DNA of 64,000 nucleotides from Clostridium sp. AM22-11AC (lineage in GTDB: Bacteria; Bacillota; Clostridia; Lachnospirales; Lachnospiraceae): positions 1-64,000 of the forward strand of contig NZ_QUCM01000020.1 in the NCBI RefSeq assembly GCF_003473545.1, in the 5' to 3' direction. Position numbers and translations under genes: made by a program. The stretch's first letter is position 1. The number at the start of each line of letters is the position of its first letter. Below are positions 8,941-17,472 of this stretch, one piece after another. The notes beneath the pieces were generated by a model. It was not told where the DNA came from. It saw only the letters and a program-made list of their open reading frames with translations, and searched no databases.

Positions 8941-9909
8941 ATGACAATCAAAGAGATCGTTGCTTCCATCAAGGCAAAACAGCCAGAAATCAAGACCGTA
9001 TACTTTGTAGGCTGCGGCGCTTCACAGTCTGATCTGTTCCCTGCAAAATATTTCCTGGAGAACAACGCTAAGAAGCTTCGTACAAGTATCTATACTGCAA
9101 ATAACTTTAATTACTCTACTCCAGCTGGTGTAGATGATACCGCTATCGTTATCACCTGCTCCTTAAGCGGAAATACACCTGAGACTGTAGCAGCTACCAA
9201 GCTGGCTGTTGAAAAGGGTGCTCATGTAGTAGCTGTAACTCATAAGGCAGATTCAGCTCTGGCTCAGAATGGTCAGTACCAGATCATCCATGGCTTCTAT
9301 GAGAGCTATGGTGCAAAGATGGAAAAGCCTGCAAGAGTTCTGGAACTGGCTTGCGAGATCTTAAATGAGTACGAAGGCTATGAACACTATGATGATATGC
9401 AGGATGGTTTAAGCAAGATCTTTGATCTGATCAATGATTCCTGCAAGCTGTTCCGTTCTACTGCTAAGAAGTTCGCTGAGGATCATTACAATGCACCTAT
9501 CCTGTATGTAATGAGTTCCGGTGCAACCCAGTACACCGCTTATTCCTTCTCTATGTTCTTAATGATGGAAATGCAGTGGCTGCCATCCAGCACCTTCCAT
9601 ACCGGCGAATTCTTCCATGGCCCATTCGAGATGGCTGATGAGAACGCTCACTACCTGTTAATGATGAACGATGGTCCTACCCGTCATCTGGATGCAAGAG
9701 CACTGACCTTCTTACAGCGTATGAACGCTAAGTATACTGTAGTTGATGCTAAGGACTTCGGTTTAAGCTCCCATATCAAGAGCACAGTTGTTGAGTACTT
9801 CAACCCACTGATGATCGGCGGCGTTACCAGACTGTTAGGTGAGGAAATGGCTATCAAGCGTGATCATCCTCTGACAATGAGAAGATATATGTGGAAGCTG
9901 GAATATTAA
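8941..9909 (+). CDS. frlB: SIS-domain fructosamine-6-phosphate deglycase, FrlB-like
   Basis: The protein has 322 residues with two SIS sugar-isomerase folds. It shows YFVGCGASQSD, the SIS serine motif CSLSGNTPETV, and a second half with HTGEFFHGPFEM, ending RRYMWKLEY. FrlB of E. coli has the closely similar GEFRHGPLE and a RRYYGGLVEY end. FrlB cleaves fructoselysine-6-phosphate to lysine and glucose-6-phosphate. AGGAGG (8926-8931) fixes the ATG at 8941; an upstream ATG at 8881 lies inside the promoter. FrlD- and FrlC-like genes follow on the other strand. The exact amine (lysine, asparagine or other) is not shown by the sequence. Confidence 0.85.
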   Translation: MTIKEIVASIKAKQPEIKTVYFVGCGASQSDLFPAKYFLENNAKKLRTSIYTANNFNYSTPAGVDDTAIVITCSLSGNTPETVAATKLAVEKGAHVVAVTHKADSALAQNGQYQIIHGFYESYGAKMEKPARVLELACEILNEYEGYEHYDDMQDGLSKIFDLINDSCKLFRSTAKKFAEDHYNAPILYVMSSGATQYTAYSFSMFLMMEMQWLPSSTFHTGEFFHGPFEMADENAHYLLMMNDGPTRHLDARALTFLQRMNAKYTVVDAKDFGLSSHIKSTVVEYFNPLMIGGVTRLLGEEMAIKRDHPLTMRRYMWKLEY

Positions 9910-9946
9910 TTTCTGGTGTACTCTCTAAAAGAATATGATAAATGTG

Positions 9947-9982
9947 AAAATGCCTCGGAAGCGATGCTTCCGGGGCATTTTT
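9947..9982 (+). terminator. Terminator of the frlB-like gene
   Basis: A long GC-rich stem (AATGCCTCGGAAGC against GCTTCCGGGGCATT) with a GAT loop is followed by T residues, about 38 nt after the stop codon. The rest of 9983-10112 holds nothing I can support. Confidence 0.9.
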
Positions 9983-10112
9983 GTGGGGAGAAAGTGTGTA
10001 TTCCCCTCCCTCTGGGCGGGGAAAGAAACGATGCTGTTTTGGTGGATTTTGTGGGAAGAAGCTTACTGGAACGTCCAGAAGCCACAGCAAGACATTTGGG
10101 GATAATACATGA

Positions 10113-10922
10113 TTACTTTATTAGATTGCATCCCGGAACCGGTCTGCGGCGCTCGTAGGCAGTTACATGGTCAAATCCGGCCTGGACCAGAAGCTTTGCG
10201 GCTTCTTCAAAGTCAGCAGCTACATCGGCGGGCTTATGGGAGTCAGAACCTACAGTGACGATCTCGCCTCCAAGCTCTTTATATCGTTTTAATGTACGAA
10301 GTCCCGGCATTGGTTCACCGGCGCCCTGGCGGATGCCGGATGTATTGACTTCGATGCCTTTTCCGCGGGAGATCACATTTTTAAGGATCTGGTCAATATA
10401 GCTTTCGTATCTTTCATATTCTACCGGGAAGCCGCAGCGTACCAGATGGCGTTTGATCAGATCAATATGGCCCAGACAGTCATATTCGCCGTAGGCGGAG
10501 AGTTCAATAAGGTGGCGGTAGTAGCTTTCTGTGATCTGTGGAACGGTGACATCGGTATAGTCCATTTTGCTCACATCTACATTTTCAATCTTATGGACAG
10601 AGCCGATGAGATAATCGAAAGGATAGTTCCTGATGATGTTAAATGCCTCTTCACGGGCTAAATGGAGCTGTCCGAACTCCATACCGCTTTTGATGGTCAG
10701 CTGGCCTGCAAAACGCTCTCTGCAGCGTTCTAAGCTGTCCCAGTACATCTTCAGGTATTCTTCGTGGAAAAACTTTCTGTGTATGCCATGGGCATAAAAT
10801 TCATAGTGATCTGTAAGAGCTACTTCTGTAAGGCCTTTGTCTATTGCTGCCTGACACATATCCTCCATAGGGACTCTGGCGTCAGGTGAAACGCTGTGCA
10901 TGTGATAATCGGCTGTAAGCAT
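10113..10922 (-). CDS. PHP-family histidinol-phosphatase-like phosphoesterase
   Basis: A 269-residue metallo-phosphoesterase of the PHP superfamily. Metal-binding motifs appear in order: HMHS near residue 7, TDHYEF, GMEFGQLH, GSVHK, GHIDLIKR and GSDSHKP. HisJ/HisK-type histidinol phosphatases share this pattern and length. No other his genes are nearby, so the physiological substrate may be a different phosphate ester. It lies between the frlB-like gene and the rest of the fructosamine genes, on the same strand as the latter. AGGAGGAATTCAT precedes the start. Confidence 0.85.
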   Translation of the reverse strand: MLTADYHMHSVSPDARVPMEDMCQAAIDKGLTEVALTDHYEFYAHGIHRKFFHEEYLKMYWDSLERCRERFAGQLTIKSGMEFGQLHLAREEAFNIIRNYPFDYLIGSVHKIENVDVSKMDYTDVTVPQITESYYRHLIELSAYGEYDCLGHIDLIKRHLVRCGFPVEYERYESYIDQILKNVISRGKGIEVNTSGIRQGAGEPMPGLRTLKRYKELGGEIVTVGSDSHKPADVAADFEEAAKLLVQAGFDHVTAYERRRPVPGCNLIK

Positions 10923-10958
10923 ATGAATTCCTCCTGATATTATGTATTTTTTAGAATT

Positions 10959-10994
10959 GCGCGAGTGCGCATCGTTGGCACGAAGTGCCTTTTT
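10959..10994 (-). repeat. Dispersed 36-nt intergenic repeat, copy 1
   Basis: Read on the minus strand, this matches 52988-53023 at 33 of 36 positions. It contains a perfect GGCAC-TTC-GTGCC hairpin followed by a GC-rich core with GCGCACTCGCGC. It sits between the permease remnant and the PHP gene. Confidence 0.8.
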
Positions 10995-11019
10995 GATATC
11001 ATAATGAAAATTGAAGAGA

Positions 11020-11793
11020 TCAGCCTTTTACTGCTCCGGATGTAAGTCCGCGTACAAACTGTTTGGACATGCAAAGGAACAGGAGTACCATTGGTAAAGA
11101 GGCGATCAGGATACCGGCTAACATTACAACGTAGTCGGATTTTAAGTCACCCTGGAAGGTCATCAGGCCTAACGGGATGGTCATTAATTTTTTATTCTCA
11201 AGGAATACGTTTGCAAATAAGAATTCATTCCATACATTGTTTAAGTTTACAATGGCACAGGAAGCCATAACCGGCTTACTGATAGGAAGGATGATCTGTG
11301 TGAAGCGCTGGAAGCTGTTGCATCCGTCTACGATCGCTGCTTCCTCTAATTCCTTTGGAATGGAGATGAAGTAAGCTCTCATTAAAAACATGGTAAATGG
11401 GATACGGAATGCTATGTACGGAAGGATCAGCGCTGCACGGGTATTGTAAAGCTTTAATGCCTGTAAGATCTTGTACAGAGGTACTAAAGCAACCTGTTCG
11501 GAAAGGGCCATACCGCCTAAAATAAGGAAGAATACGAAACCGCTTCCGGGAAGGGAAAAACGGGTCAGTCCATATGCCAGCATGGAGCTTAAAAGCAGGA
11601 TGCATAGAATGGAAATGGCACTGACGATAATGGAGTTCTTAAAGTAGAAGAGAAGTCCTTTGCCCCATGCAGTTGCGTAGTTGACAAACATCCATTTTTT
11701 GGGAAGAGCCAGGGAGTTTAAGAACATTTCCTGGTTTGTCTTTAAGGAGTTTAACACCAGCCAGCACACAGGAAGCAGGATGATAGCTACCAT
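11020..11793 (-). CDS. ABC sugar transporter permease (MalG type), N-terminally truncated
   Basis: The 257 residues contain most of a carbohydrate ABC permease: several membrane helices and the EAA loop (EELEEAAIVDGCNSFQRF, then LPISKP) that docks the ATPase. The first helix is cut short: MVAIILLPVCWLVLNSLK begins mid-helix, where intact relatives have about 15-20 more residues. The ATG lies 5 nt beyond the gntR stop with only a weak ribosome binding site. The usual partner permease and solute-binding protein are absent. The likeliest reading is the remnant of an operon that lost its 5' part by a deletion ending at gntR. It may be non-functional. Confidence 0.7.
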   Translation of the reverse strand: MVAIILLPVCWLVLNSLKTNQEMFLNSLALPKKWMFVNYATAWGKGLLFYFKNSIIVSAISILCILLLSSMLAYGLTRFSLPGSGFVFFLILGGMALSEQVALVPLYKILQALKLYNTRAALILPYIAFRIPFTMFLMRAYFISIPKELEEAAIVDGCNSFQRFTQIILPISKPVMASCAIVNLNNVWNEFLFANVFLENKKLMTIPLGLMTFQGDLKSDYVVMLAGILIASLPMVLLFLCMSKQFVRGLTSGAVKG

Positions 11794-11797
11794 GAAC

Positions 11798-12508
11798 CTA
11801 CGTAACAATCGTAAGACGGTATCTTTGGGGGTTGGTAAGCAGCTTGCTGTAATGTAGCACCTCATCATCCTGGTCAAAGACCTCATCCTTTTGCAGCAGG
11901 AGAGCATGTTTTTCCGGAACTCCCAGACGCTGGGCTTCTTCCGGTGTGGCATAGCAGATCTCCACTGTTTTAACAGAATGAGTTGGGATCAGTCCGTGGT
12001 TATGGAAAAACTCATAGGTAGAACCTAAAAGATTTTCCTTTAACAGAAATTCCATCCGCTTTGGATAGTAGCTGTCCTCGATCATCACCGGCACATCGTC
12101 ATTTTTACGCAGACGGACGATGCGCAGCACTTTTTCGTTTTCATCTACACGAAGCTTTCTGGCAATGGAGCCGTCAGGGGTTATCCATTCTACAGTGATC
12201 AGTTCTGCAGATGGCACATGCCCGTCCATTTTGCTCATTTCCGTAAAGCTTATGATCTGGTTGTCTACAACACGGTGCAGCTTCTTTTCTGCCACAAAGG
12301 TTCCAATTCCCTGCTTGCGTACTACGAAACCGTCATCTGCCAGCAGTTCAATGGCCTTGCGCACAGTAATGCGGCTTACTTCAAAATGCTGGCTGAATTC
12401 TGCCTCTGTCATCAGTTTGTCCCCGGCTTTTAATTTGCCGTCTGCAATCTGTTGTTTGATCTTTTCGGATAGCTGCTGGTAAAGAGGCACCATAGAATTT
12501 TTTATCAT
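11798..12508 (-). CDS. GntR/HutC-family transcriptional regulator
   Basis: A 236-residue repressor with an N-terminal winged helix (MVPLYQQLSEKIKQQIADGKLKAGDKL, recognition helix near FEVSRITVRKAIELL) and a C-terminal UTRA effector domain ending QRYRLTIVT. This is the FrlR-like arrangement, in which sugar phosphates act as inducers. It lies downstream of the frlC- and frlD-like genes on the same strand. A pair of 10-bp direct repeats in the frlD promoter is a candidate operator. A ribosome binding site (AGGAG) lies unusually far, about 14 nt, before the ATG. Confidence 0.88.
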   Translation of the reverse strand: MIKNSMVPLYQQLSEKIKQQIADGKLKAGDKLMTEAEFSQHFEVSRITVRKAIELLADDGFVVRKQGIGTFVAEKKLHRVVDNQIISFTEMSKMDGHVPSAELITVEWITPDGSIARKLRVDENEKVLRIVRLRKNDDVPVMIEDSYYPKRMEFLLKENLLGSTYEFFHNHGLIPTHSVKTVEICYATPEEAQRLGVPEKHALLLQKDEVFDQDDEVLHYSKLLTNPQRYRLTIVT

Positions 12509-12610
12509 GAATATTTATTTCACTCCTAATACATTCATTTATATTGTTTTGCTTAAATGCGGCACGGTTATAAAAACAGGTGCGTGAAAAATTCCGAAAC
12601 TGGGAGAATG

Positions 12611-13480
12611 TTAATCGATAATAGCAGTTCCGTAGCCGAAAGCCCCTTCTAAGCTGCAGACCTTCGCTGCAAATTTTGCCCCACAGTCCATTGCATGCTT
12701 CAGCTGGGCGATCATATGGTCATGGTCACCGGCAAAAAGAGCTCCATTTTCCTGAAGCAGGGTAGTGAGCAGAGTGGAGAAATAGGAGTCTCCGGCGCCC
12801 ATGGTATCTAATACAGTTTCTGCTTTATAAGCAGGTGCATAGACGATCTCATCGTCATAAAGTGCATAGGAGCCGTCTTCGCCTACAGTACCTACTACTA
12901 AGGTTACTCCGTAGGAAGCTGCTTTTTTCATTTCACGTTCTCTTTCCTCTGGAGTTAAATGTGCGCAGGAAAGAAGGGCTACTTTGATATGAGGACACAC
13001 TTGTTCAAGCAGGGCATCGTCCCATACAGTAGAAAAATCAAAGGCAATAGGTACACCTGTCTCTTCTAATAAAGACAGGTCATCATAGATGTAGCTGTTT
13101 GTATTTGAGTAGATCACCTGGAAGGACTTGATATAGTCCAGATCTTCTTTTGTAAAGTCAAATGGATGTTCTTTGGCAACACCGCCGCGGTTGGAGCCTA
13201 AGAATACACGATCCCCGTCCTTTAAGGTAACGCGGGCTGCACCGTTTTCACCGTGGAAATGTCTGGAATGGCTGAAGTCTACGCCTAACTGGATTAAGAT
13301 TTTGCAGTTGTATTCAGCAACGCCGTCATCACCAAATTTACCAAGATATGCTGGCTTTCCGCCGTTCATAATGGAATAGACACATGTGTTTACACACTGT
13401 CCTCCTGGATACATTTTTCCTCTGGATAAGTATTTATCCACTACATTATCACCAATGGCAATGATTTTTGCTTCACTCAT
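12611..13480 (-). CDS. frlD: PfkB-family fructoselysine 6-kinase-like protein FrlD
   Basis: A 289-residue ribokinase-fold sugar kinase. It shows the N-terminal GDNVVDKY, the GGQCVNTCVY substrate motif, a DRVF segment shared with E. coli FrlD, AFDFSTVWDD, and the anion-hole/catalytic DTMGAGDSYFSTLL. It would phosphorylate fructosamines at C6 to feed the FrlB-like deglycase. CGGAGG precedes the chosen ATG at 13480; upstream in-frame starts up to 13582 lie within promoter sequence. Confidence 0.85.
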   Translation of the reverse strand: MSEAKIIAIGDNVVDKYLSRGKMYPGGQCVNTCVYSIMNGGKPAYLGKFGDDGVAEYNCKILIQLGVDFSHSRHFHGENGAARVTLKDGDRVFLGSNRGGVAKEHPFDFTKEDLDYIKSFQVIYSNTNSYIYDDLSLLEETGVPIAFDFSTVWDDALLEQVCPHIKVALLSCAHLTPEEREREMKKAASYGVTLVVGTVGEDGSYALYDDEIVYAPAYKAETVLDTMGAGDSYFSTLLTTLLQENGALFAGDHDHMIAQLKHAMDCGAKFAAKVCSLEGAFGYGTAIID

Positions 13481-13550
13481 ATTAAAAACCTCCGGTTTTT
13501 TGCTCATATTTCCTGACGGATGTCCGTAGGACAACAACAATCTGTTAGAT

Positions 13551-13582
13551 ACAATATATAACAATATATAACATCTTGTCAA
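13551..13582 (-). promoter_or_regulatory. Promoter and candidate GntR operator of frlD
   Basis: On the minus strand TTGACA (13577-13582), a 16-nt spacer and TATATA (13555-13560). The spacer and -10 are made of a tandem direct repeat, ACAATATATA twice (13551-13570 on the plus strand). A repressor bound here would block RNA polymerase. Confidence 0.55.
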
Positions 13583-13654
13583 TGAGTTTGTATATTACCG
13601 GAGGTTTTTCTTGCAAGCTTACGTCGGATTTACGATTTTTTGACCCTGGTATCA

Positions 13655-14488
13655 TTACATATAAGGTTCAAACATTTTGAAGTTTCGGCAGTCAGCCTCA
13701 AATGGCTTCTGATAATAGTCGGAAGCAGTGATCTCCTGGCTTAAAAGTCCGGTGTAGCCGTTTTTATTTACAGTTTCAAGCCAGTTTTTCAGGTTGTGAT
13801 TTCCGTCACCCCAGATCAGATGTCCGTAGGGAGTTCCGTCTATGAAGTGCATGTGTACAATGTTCTCGGCTCCTAAGGTATCAAACCACTGCTGTAAAGT
13901 CTCGCCTGCCACGCCCATTGGACAGGTGTCGATCATGGCTTTAAAATTAGGATGGTTTATTTCCGTAAGCATCCGCTTTACATCATCAACAGTGGTTGCC
14001 AGATTGGTCTCATCCGGGCGAAGGGATTCCATAGCAAGGGTAATGCCCTTTGTGCCGGCATAATCAGCCAGCCGTGCCAACATGTCGCGGCCCCGTTTCC
14101 AGCCTTCTTCCCGGTCTTCGTTTAAATATCCCCGTCCGGAGTGTACAGCCATGACCTTACAGCCAAGTTCTTCACCGGCATCCAGGCCTTTTTTGAAATA
14201 TTCAAAACTTTTGGCATACAGATCCGGGTCTCCGGCTGCAAACTGATAGGGGACAGAACAGTTTTCCGGGGTGATGACCTGGATGGTAAGACCACGTTCT
14301 CTTGCCATTTTGCTTACTTTTTTACAGTCATCATATTCCAGATTGCTTAAGAAAAAATGAGGAGAACCAGCCCATAATTCGATGGTCTTAAAACCGGCCC
14401 GCATCTGGGATTCCAGAAAATATTCCAGAGAATAGAATTTATAATGGATGTTCATGCCGGATACCTGGTCAGGTCGTAATAGTTTCAT
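13655..14488 (-). CDS. frlC: Sugar phosphate isomerase/epimerase, FrlC-like
   Basis: A 277-residue xylose-isomerase-like TIM barrel. Metal ligands are plausible at AMESLRPDE (Glu), MIDTCP (Asp), VHMHFIDG (His) and LSQEIT (Glu). FrlC of E. coli, a fructoselysine 3-epimerase, has corresponding IEIWGGRPHAF and HLHIVD segments (here IELWAGSPHFF and HMHFID). AGGAGTGTATACAAA precedes the ATG. It is the first of the frlC-frlD-gntR set on this strand, and would widen the substrate range to psicosamines. Confidence 0.8.
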   Translation of the reverse strand: MKLLRPDQVSGMNIHYKFYSLEYFLESQMRAGFKTIELWAGSPHFFLSNLEYDDCKKVSKMARERGLTIQVITPENCSVPYQFAAGDPDLYAKSFEYFKKGLDAGEELGCKVMAVHSGRGYLNEDREEGWKRGRDMLARLADYAGTKGITLAMESLRPDETNLATTVDDVKRMLTEINHPNFKAMIDTCPMGVAGETLQQWFDTLGAENIVHMHFIDGTPYGHLIWGDGNHNLKNWLETVNKNGYTGLLSQEITASDYYQKPFEADCRNFKMFEPYM

Positions 14489-14567
14489 TTTGTATACACT
14501 CCTTTAACTGTAAATTTTTTAAATTGAGTATAACACAGGAAAGCCGGGGCGTACAGATAGGAAAAAA

Positions 14568-15494
14568 TTAAGGTATGTTTCTTTTTGTAACATGCCATAT
14601 GCCGTATATGATCAGAACCGAACCAATAAAGGAGGACAGACCAAAGGGCTCCCGAAGAAATAATACTCCTGCAAACATGGACCACATAGTCTGCAGATTG
14701 GAGAAAGCAGCAAGCCTGCCGACGGACATTTTTCCAGCTGCATAATTTACCAAAATATTGCAGGTAACAGAGCAGAAGATACTAAGGATCAGTACCGGGA
14801 TGATAAAGCCGGGGATGGTGGCGTAGTAAAGCAGTTTCATGGCATCACCGCCCAGTTGGTGGACTGCATTGGCGGTGAAAAAGAGACAGGAGCTGCAAAT
14901 AGTGAAATAAGTGCGTTCAAATGCAGAAAAATTTACAGCTGCTTTCCTGTTGATCACACGCTGGATTGCAGATAAAAAGCAGGCAGAAAGAACAAAAAGG
15001 ATGCCCACCGGCTGGATTGCGCCTGAGGAGCTGCCGGCCAATATGATGATGACTACACCGGCTACTGGGAGAAAGCTGAAAAGGATCTGGCGCAGAGTTG
15101 GAAATTCTTTTAAGAAGAGAGCAGAAAGTCCCATTGCCAGGATCGGGATCAGGGATAATACTACACCTGTGAACATGCTGTTGGTAAGGGCGATGCCATA
15201 GCTTTCGCAATAAAAGTAGGCTACATCATTCAATGCCAGAAGGAGTATAGGAAGGATATTTTTGCCTTTTAGCGAGATGCGTTCTATTTTAAAAAGAAGG
15301 ATTAAATTCATTAGTAAAAATGCGATGATAAAGCGCATAGACAGCAGAATACTGGTGGGGGCATAGTTTAAAGCTGTCTTGGACAGAAGAAAACTGAAGC
15401 CCCAGAGAGTGTTGCCGGTAATGGCAGCAATATCAGGGATGTTTTCTTTCAGACGGGATGTTGGAATGGAAATAGTATCAGCGGGTGTAAACAT
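14568..15494 (-). CDS. EamA/DMT-family permease
   Basis: A 308-residue integral membrane protein with about ten predicted helices in two EamA halves (N-terminal GNTLWGFSFLLSKTAL, C-terminal LVNYAAGKMSVGRLAAFSNLQTMWSMFAGVLFLREP). The family exports or imports amino acids and other small metabolites; the substrate here is unknown. GGAGG lies 5 nt before ATG 15494. It is divergent from the LysR gene, the usual regulator-target layout. It could serve fructosamine-derived products, but proximity is the only evidence. Confidence 0.85.
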   Translation of the reverse strand: MFTPADTISIPTSRLKENIPDIAAITGNTLWGFSFLLSKTALNYAPTSILLSMRFIIAFLLMNLILLFKIERISLKGKNILPILLLALNDVAYFYCESYGIALTNSMFTGVVLSLIPILAMGLSALFLKEFPTLRQILFSFLPVAGVVIIILAGSSSGAIQPVGILFVLSACFLSAIQRVINRKAAVNFSAFERTYFTICSSCLFFTANAVHQLGGDAMKLLYYATIPGFIIPVLILSIFCSVTCNILVNYAAGKMSVGRLAAFSNLQTMWSMFAGVLFLREPFGLSSFIGSVLIIYGIWHVTKRNIP

Positions 15495-15652
15495 GGAAAC
15501 CTCCAAAAGTTTTTGATGTCCTATCAGGGTCTTACATTTGGTTAACGTATTTTAAATACAAGTTGAGTGTATCATTGCAGGTATATCTTGTAAAATACGG
15601 AAAAATCATATATTATATTGAATGGATTGAATATATTTGACTGGTACAGTTA

Positions 15653-15702
15653 TTTTGAAAACGATGTACTAGTACACCGTTTCGAAAATGATGTACTGGT
15701 AT
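15653..15702. promoter_or_regulatory. Tandem repeat with palindrome between DMT and lysR genes
   Basis: Two 23-nt repeats (15653-15675 and 15680-15702) match at 19 positions with a 27-nt period. The first contains the perfect palindrome TGTACTAGTACA. The position between divergent genes suggests a LysR-type regulator site. Confidence 0.55.
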
Positions 15703-15769
15703 TGGATGAAACATCAGGTCTGTTTTATTGATAGAAAATCGTTAAAAGAGAAATGGGGAAAGAAAGGAT

Positions 15770-16681
15770 ATGGATCAGGAGATACTGGCATTTTTAGAGA
15801 TCTGCCGGTGTAAGAGCATTTCAAAAGCAGCGGAAAAATTATTCATCAGTCAGTCATCCTTAAGCACCAAGATCCGTATTTTGGAGCGGAAATTAGGTTA
15901 TTCTCTTTTTATAAGGGGAAAGGGAAGCCGCAGTGTAATGCTCACAGATAAGGGAGAAAAATTTCTGGAACTGGCAGTGAAATATCAGGAGATACTGGAA
16001 AAAATGTTGGCTTTAGGCCGGGATGGAGGAAGCGAGAAGCTTCGGATATCTTCGATGAACAGTTTAGGAACTCATCTGCTGACACCTGTGTATGAGAGGT
16101 TCATGGCGGAAAATCCGGATATTATACTGGAGATAAAGGATGCGGATCAGGCTCATCTGGGAGTGGAAGAAGGGATAACAGACCTTGCTTTTACAGTGGT
16201 AAAAGTTGAGTCTGCTACTGTGCAGGTGCGTCCTGTTTTTGCGGAGCCTATGGTGTTTTTGTGTGCAGAGGACAGCCGGTATATGAACAGCCAGAATGAG
16301 AGAAACGCAGAGAAAGTGGAAAAGGATCAGTTGGATCTGAACCATGAGGTATATGTGGACTGGTCGTATGAATTTGTCCACTGGCATAATCAGTTGTTTC
16401 AGGGGCGGCAGCCGAAGTTGGCGTTATCTATTATGAACCAGCTTCAGTTTTTTCTGCGTAAAAGGGATAGCTGGGCTTTTGTTCCGGCCAGTGTGGCTGT
16501 GGGGCTTCTGGCAGAAGGCGGGATAAAGAGGTTGCCGGTGGATTTTAAAGTGCCGCCAAGGGTGGTCAATTATATGTGCATGGAAAAGGCAGCGGGAAGC
16601 AGAAAAATCCAGCTTTTTTTACAGTGCCTGCGCCAGGTGCTTTTAGAAATGGAACAGGTGGAGTTTGAGATTTACATATAG
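15770..16681 (+). CDS. LysR-family transcriptional regulator
   Basis: A 303-residue regulator. Residues 1-60 form the LysR helix-turn-helix (LAFLEICRCKSISKAAEKLFISQSSLSTKIRILE, split by the turn), followed by a periplasmic-binding-protein-like effector domain. The start ATG follows GAAAGGAT. The neighbouring tandem palindromic repeats and the divergent DMT permease suggest that it controls itself and that transporter. The effector is unknown. Confidence 0.9.
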   Translation: MDQEILAFLEICRCKSISKAAEKLFISQSSLSTKIRILERKLGYSLFIRGKGSRSVMLTDKGEKFLELAVKYQEILEKMLALGRDGGSEKLRISSMNSLGTHLLTPVYERFMAENPDIILEIKDADQAHLGVEEGITDLAFTVVKVESATVQVRPVFAEPMVFLCAEDSRYMNSQNERNAEKVEKDQLDLNHEVYVDWSYEFVHWHNQLFQGRQPKLALSIMNQLQFFLRKRDSWAFVPASVAVGLLAEGGIKRLPVDFKVPPRVVNYMCMEKAAGSRKIQLFLQCLRQVLLEMEQVEFEIYI

Positions 16682-16797
16682 AAGAATATATTAAAGATAT
16701 TCGTGATCCGCTTATTTTTCTTTGAAAATCGGCCGCAAAGGCAAGTACAGGAAAGAATCCGAGAGTATATGATATAAAACAGGAGGGTGTAAAGAGC

Positions 16798-17418
16798 ATG
16801 ATAAACAGAGATGACATGCTGGAGCTGACCAGGCGTATGACACCGGCCAGAGCTTCCGTAGGCCGGATCGCAGGGGCCTATTTTGATGAAGAAGGCTATG
16901 TGGATGGCACATTTAATACGAATTTTCTGAAGCTGTCAGCCAGTGAGCGCACAAGAAATTTAAATATGGCGAAAACGGTGCTGATCTCTAAGACAAATGA
17001 GCAGTTGAAGGAATACAGAATTACAAAAGAGATGGGAAAGCCGGGAAGTGTATGGCAGCTGCTTGATGGTGTAAAAGAGTCAGAAATGAAGAATGACGGG
17101 TATATGGATCTGTTTTACGAGGTTCTGGGAGAGAAATATCATCCGGGATATCCATTTTCCTGCTTTATGTATTATGGTCAGTATGATGTGCCGGTAAAGG
17201 GAACGGATAAGGAGTGGATGGAAGGCTCTGAGGAGGTTTATTCATATCTGTTGTGCGTTATCAGTCCGTTGACAGGTGAATATGAGCCTGGGGCACCGGA
17301 GTTTGGATTTTTGTATCCGGCTTTTAAGGACCGGAGTACAGGCTGGGAGTTTGTAAATGTGTATGAGAAGCTGCCGGAACGGGCGCACCGGGAATGGATG
17401 GAATGGTTATTTCAGTAA
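16798..17418 (+). CDS. DUF4317-related protein, short form
   Basis: A 206-residue soluble protein. The N-terminal MINRDDMLELTRRMTP and the internal EEVYSYLLCVISPL and FGFLYPAFKDRST match the pattern I know from the first half of DUF4317 proteins, which are commonly about twice this length. The function of the family is unknown. AGGAGGGTGTAAAGAGC precedes the ATG. Whether the short length is natural or the result of loss cannot be told; the frame ends cleanly and aspartate dehydrogenase begins 54 nt later on the same strand. Confidence 0.65.
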   Translation: MINRDDMLELTRRMTPARASVGRIAGAYFDEEGYVDGTFNTNFLKLSASERTRNLNMAKTVLISKTNEQLKEYRITKEMGKPGSVWQLLDGVKESEMKNDGYMDLFYEVLGEKYHPGYPFSCFMYYGQYDVPVKGTDKEWMEGSEEVYSYLLCVISPLTGEYEPGAPEFGFLYPAFKDRSTGWEFVNVYEKLPERAHREWMEWLFQ

Positions 17419-17472
17419 GAGTTGATGCTGGATAATAAGAGATGAATTTTATGTTAAAAGGAGAAGGGGAAA

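Noticed and set aside
9916..10158. 80-codon plus-strand frame after the frlB-like gene
   Set aside because: It runs through the frlB terminator and into the antisense of the PHP gene, has no ribosome binding site and no protein-like composition.
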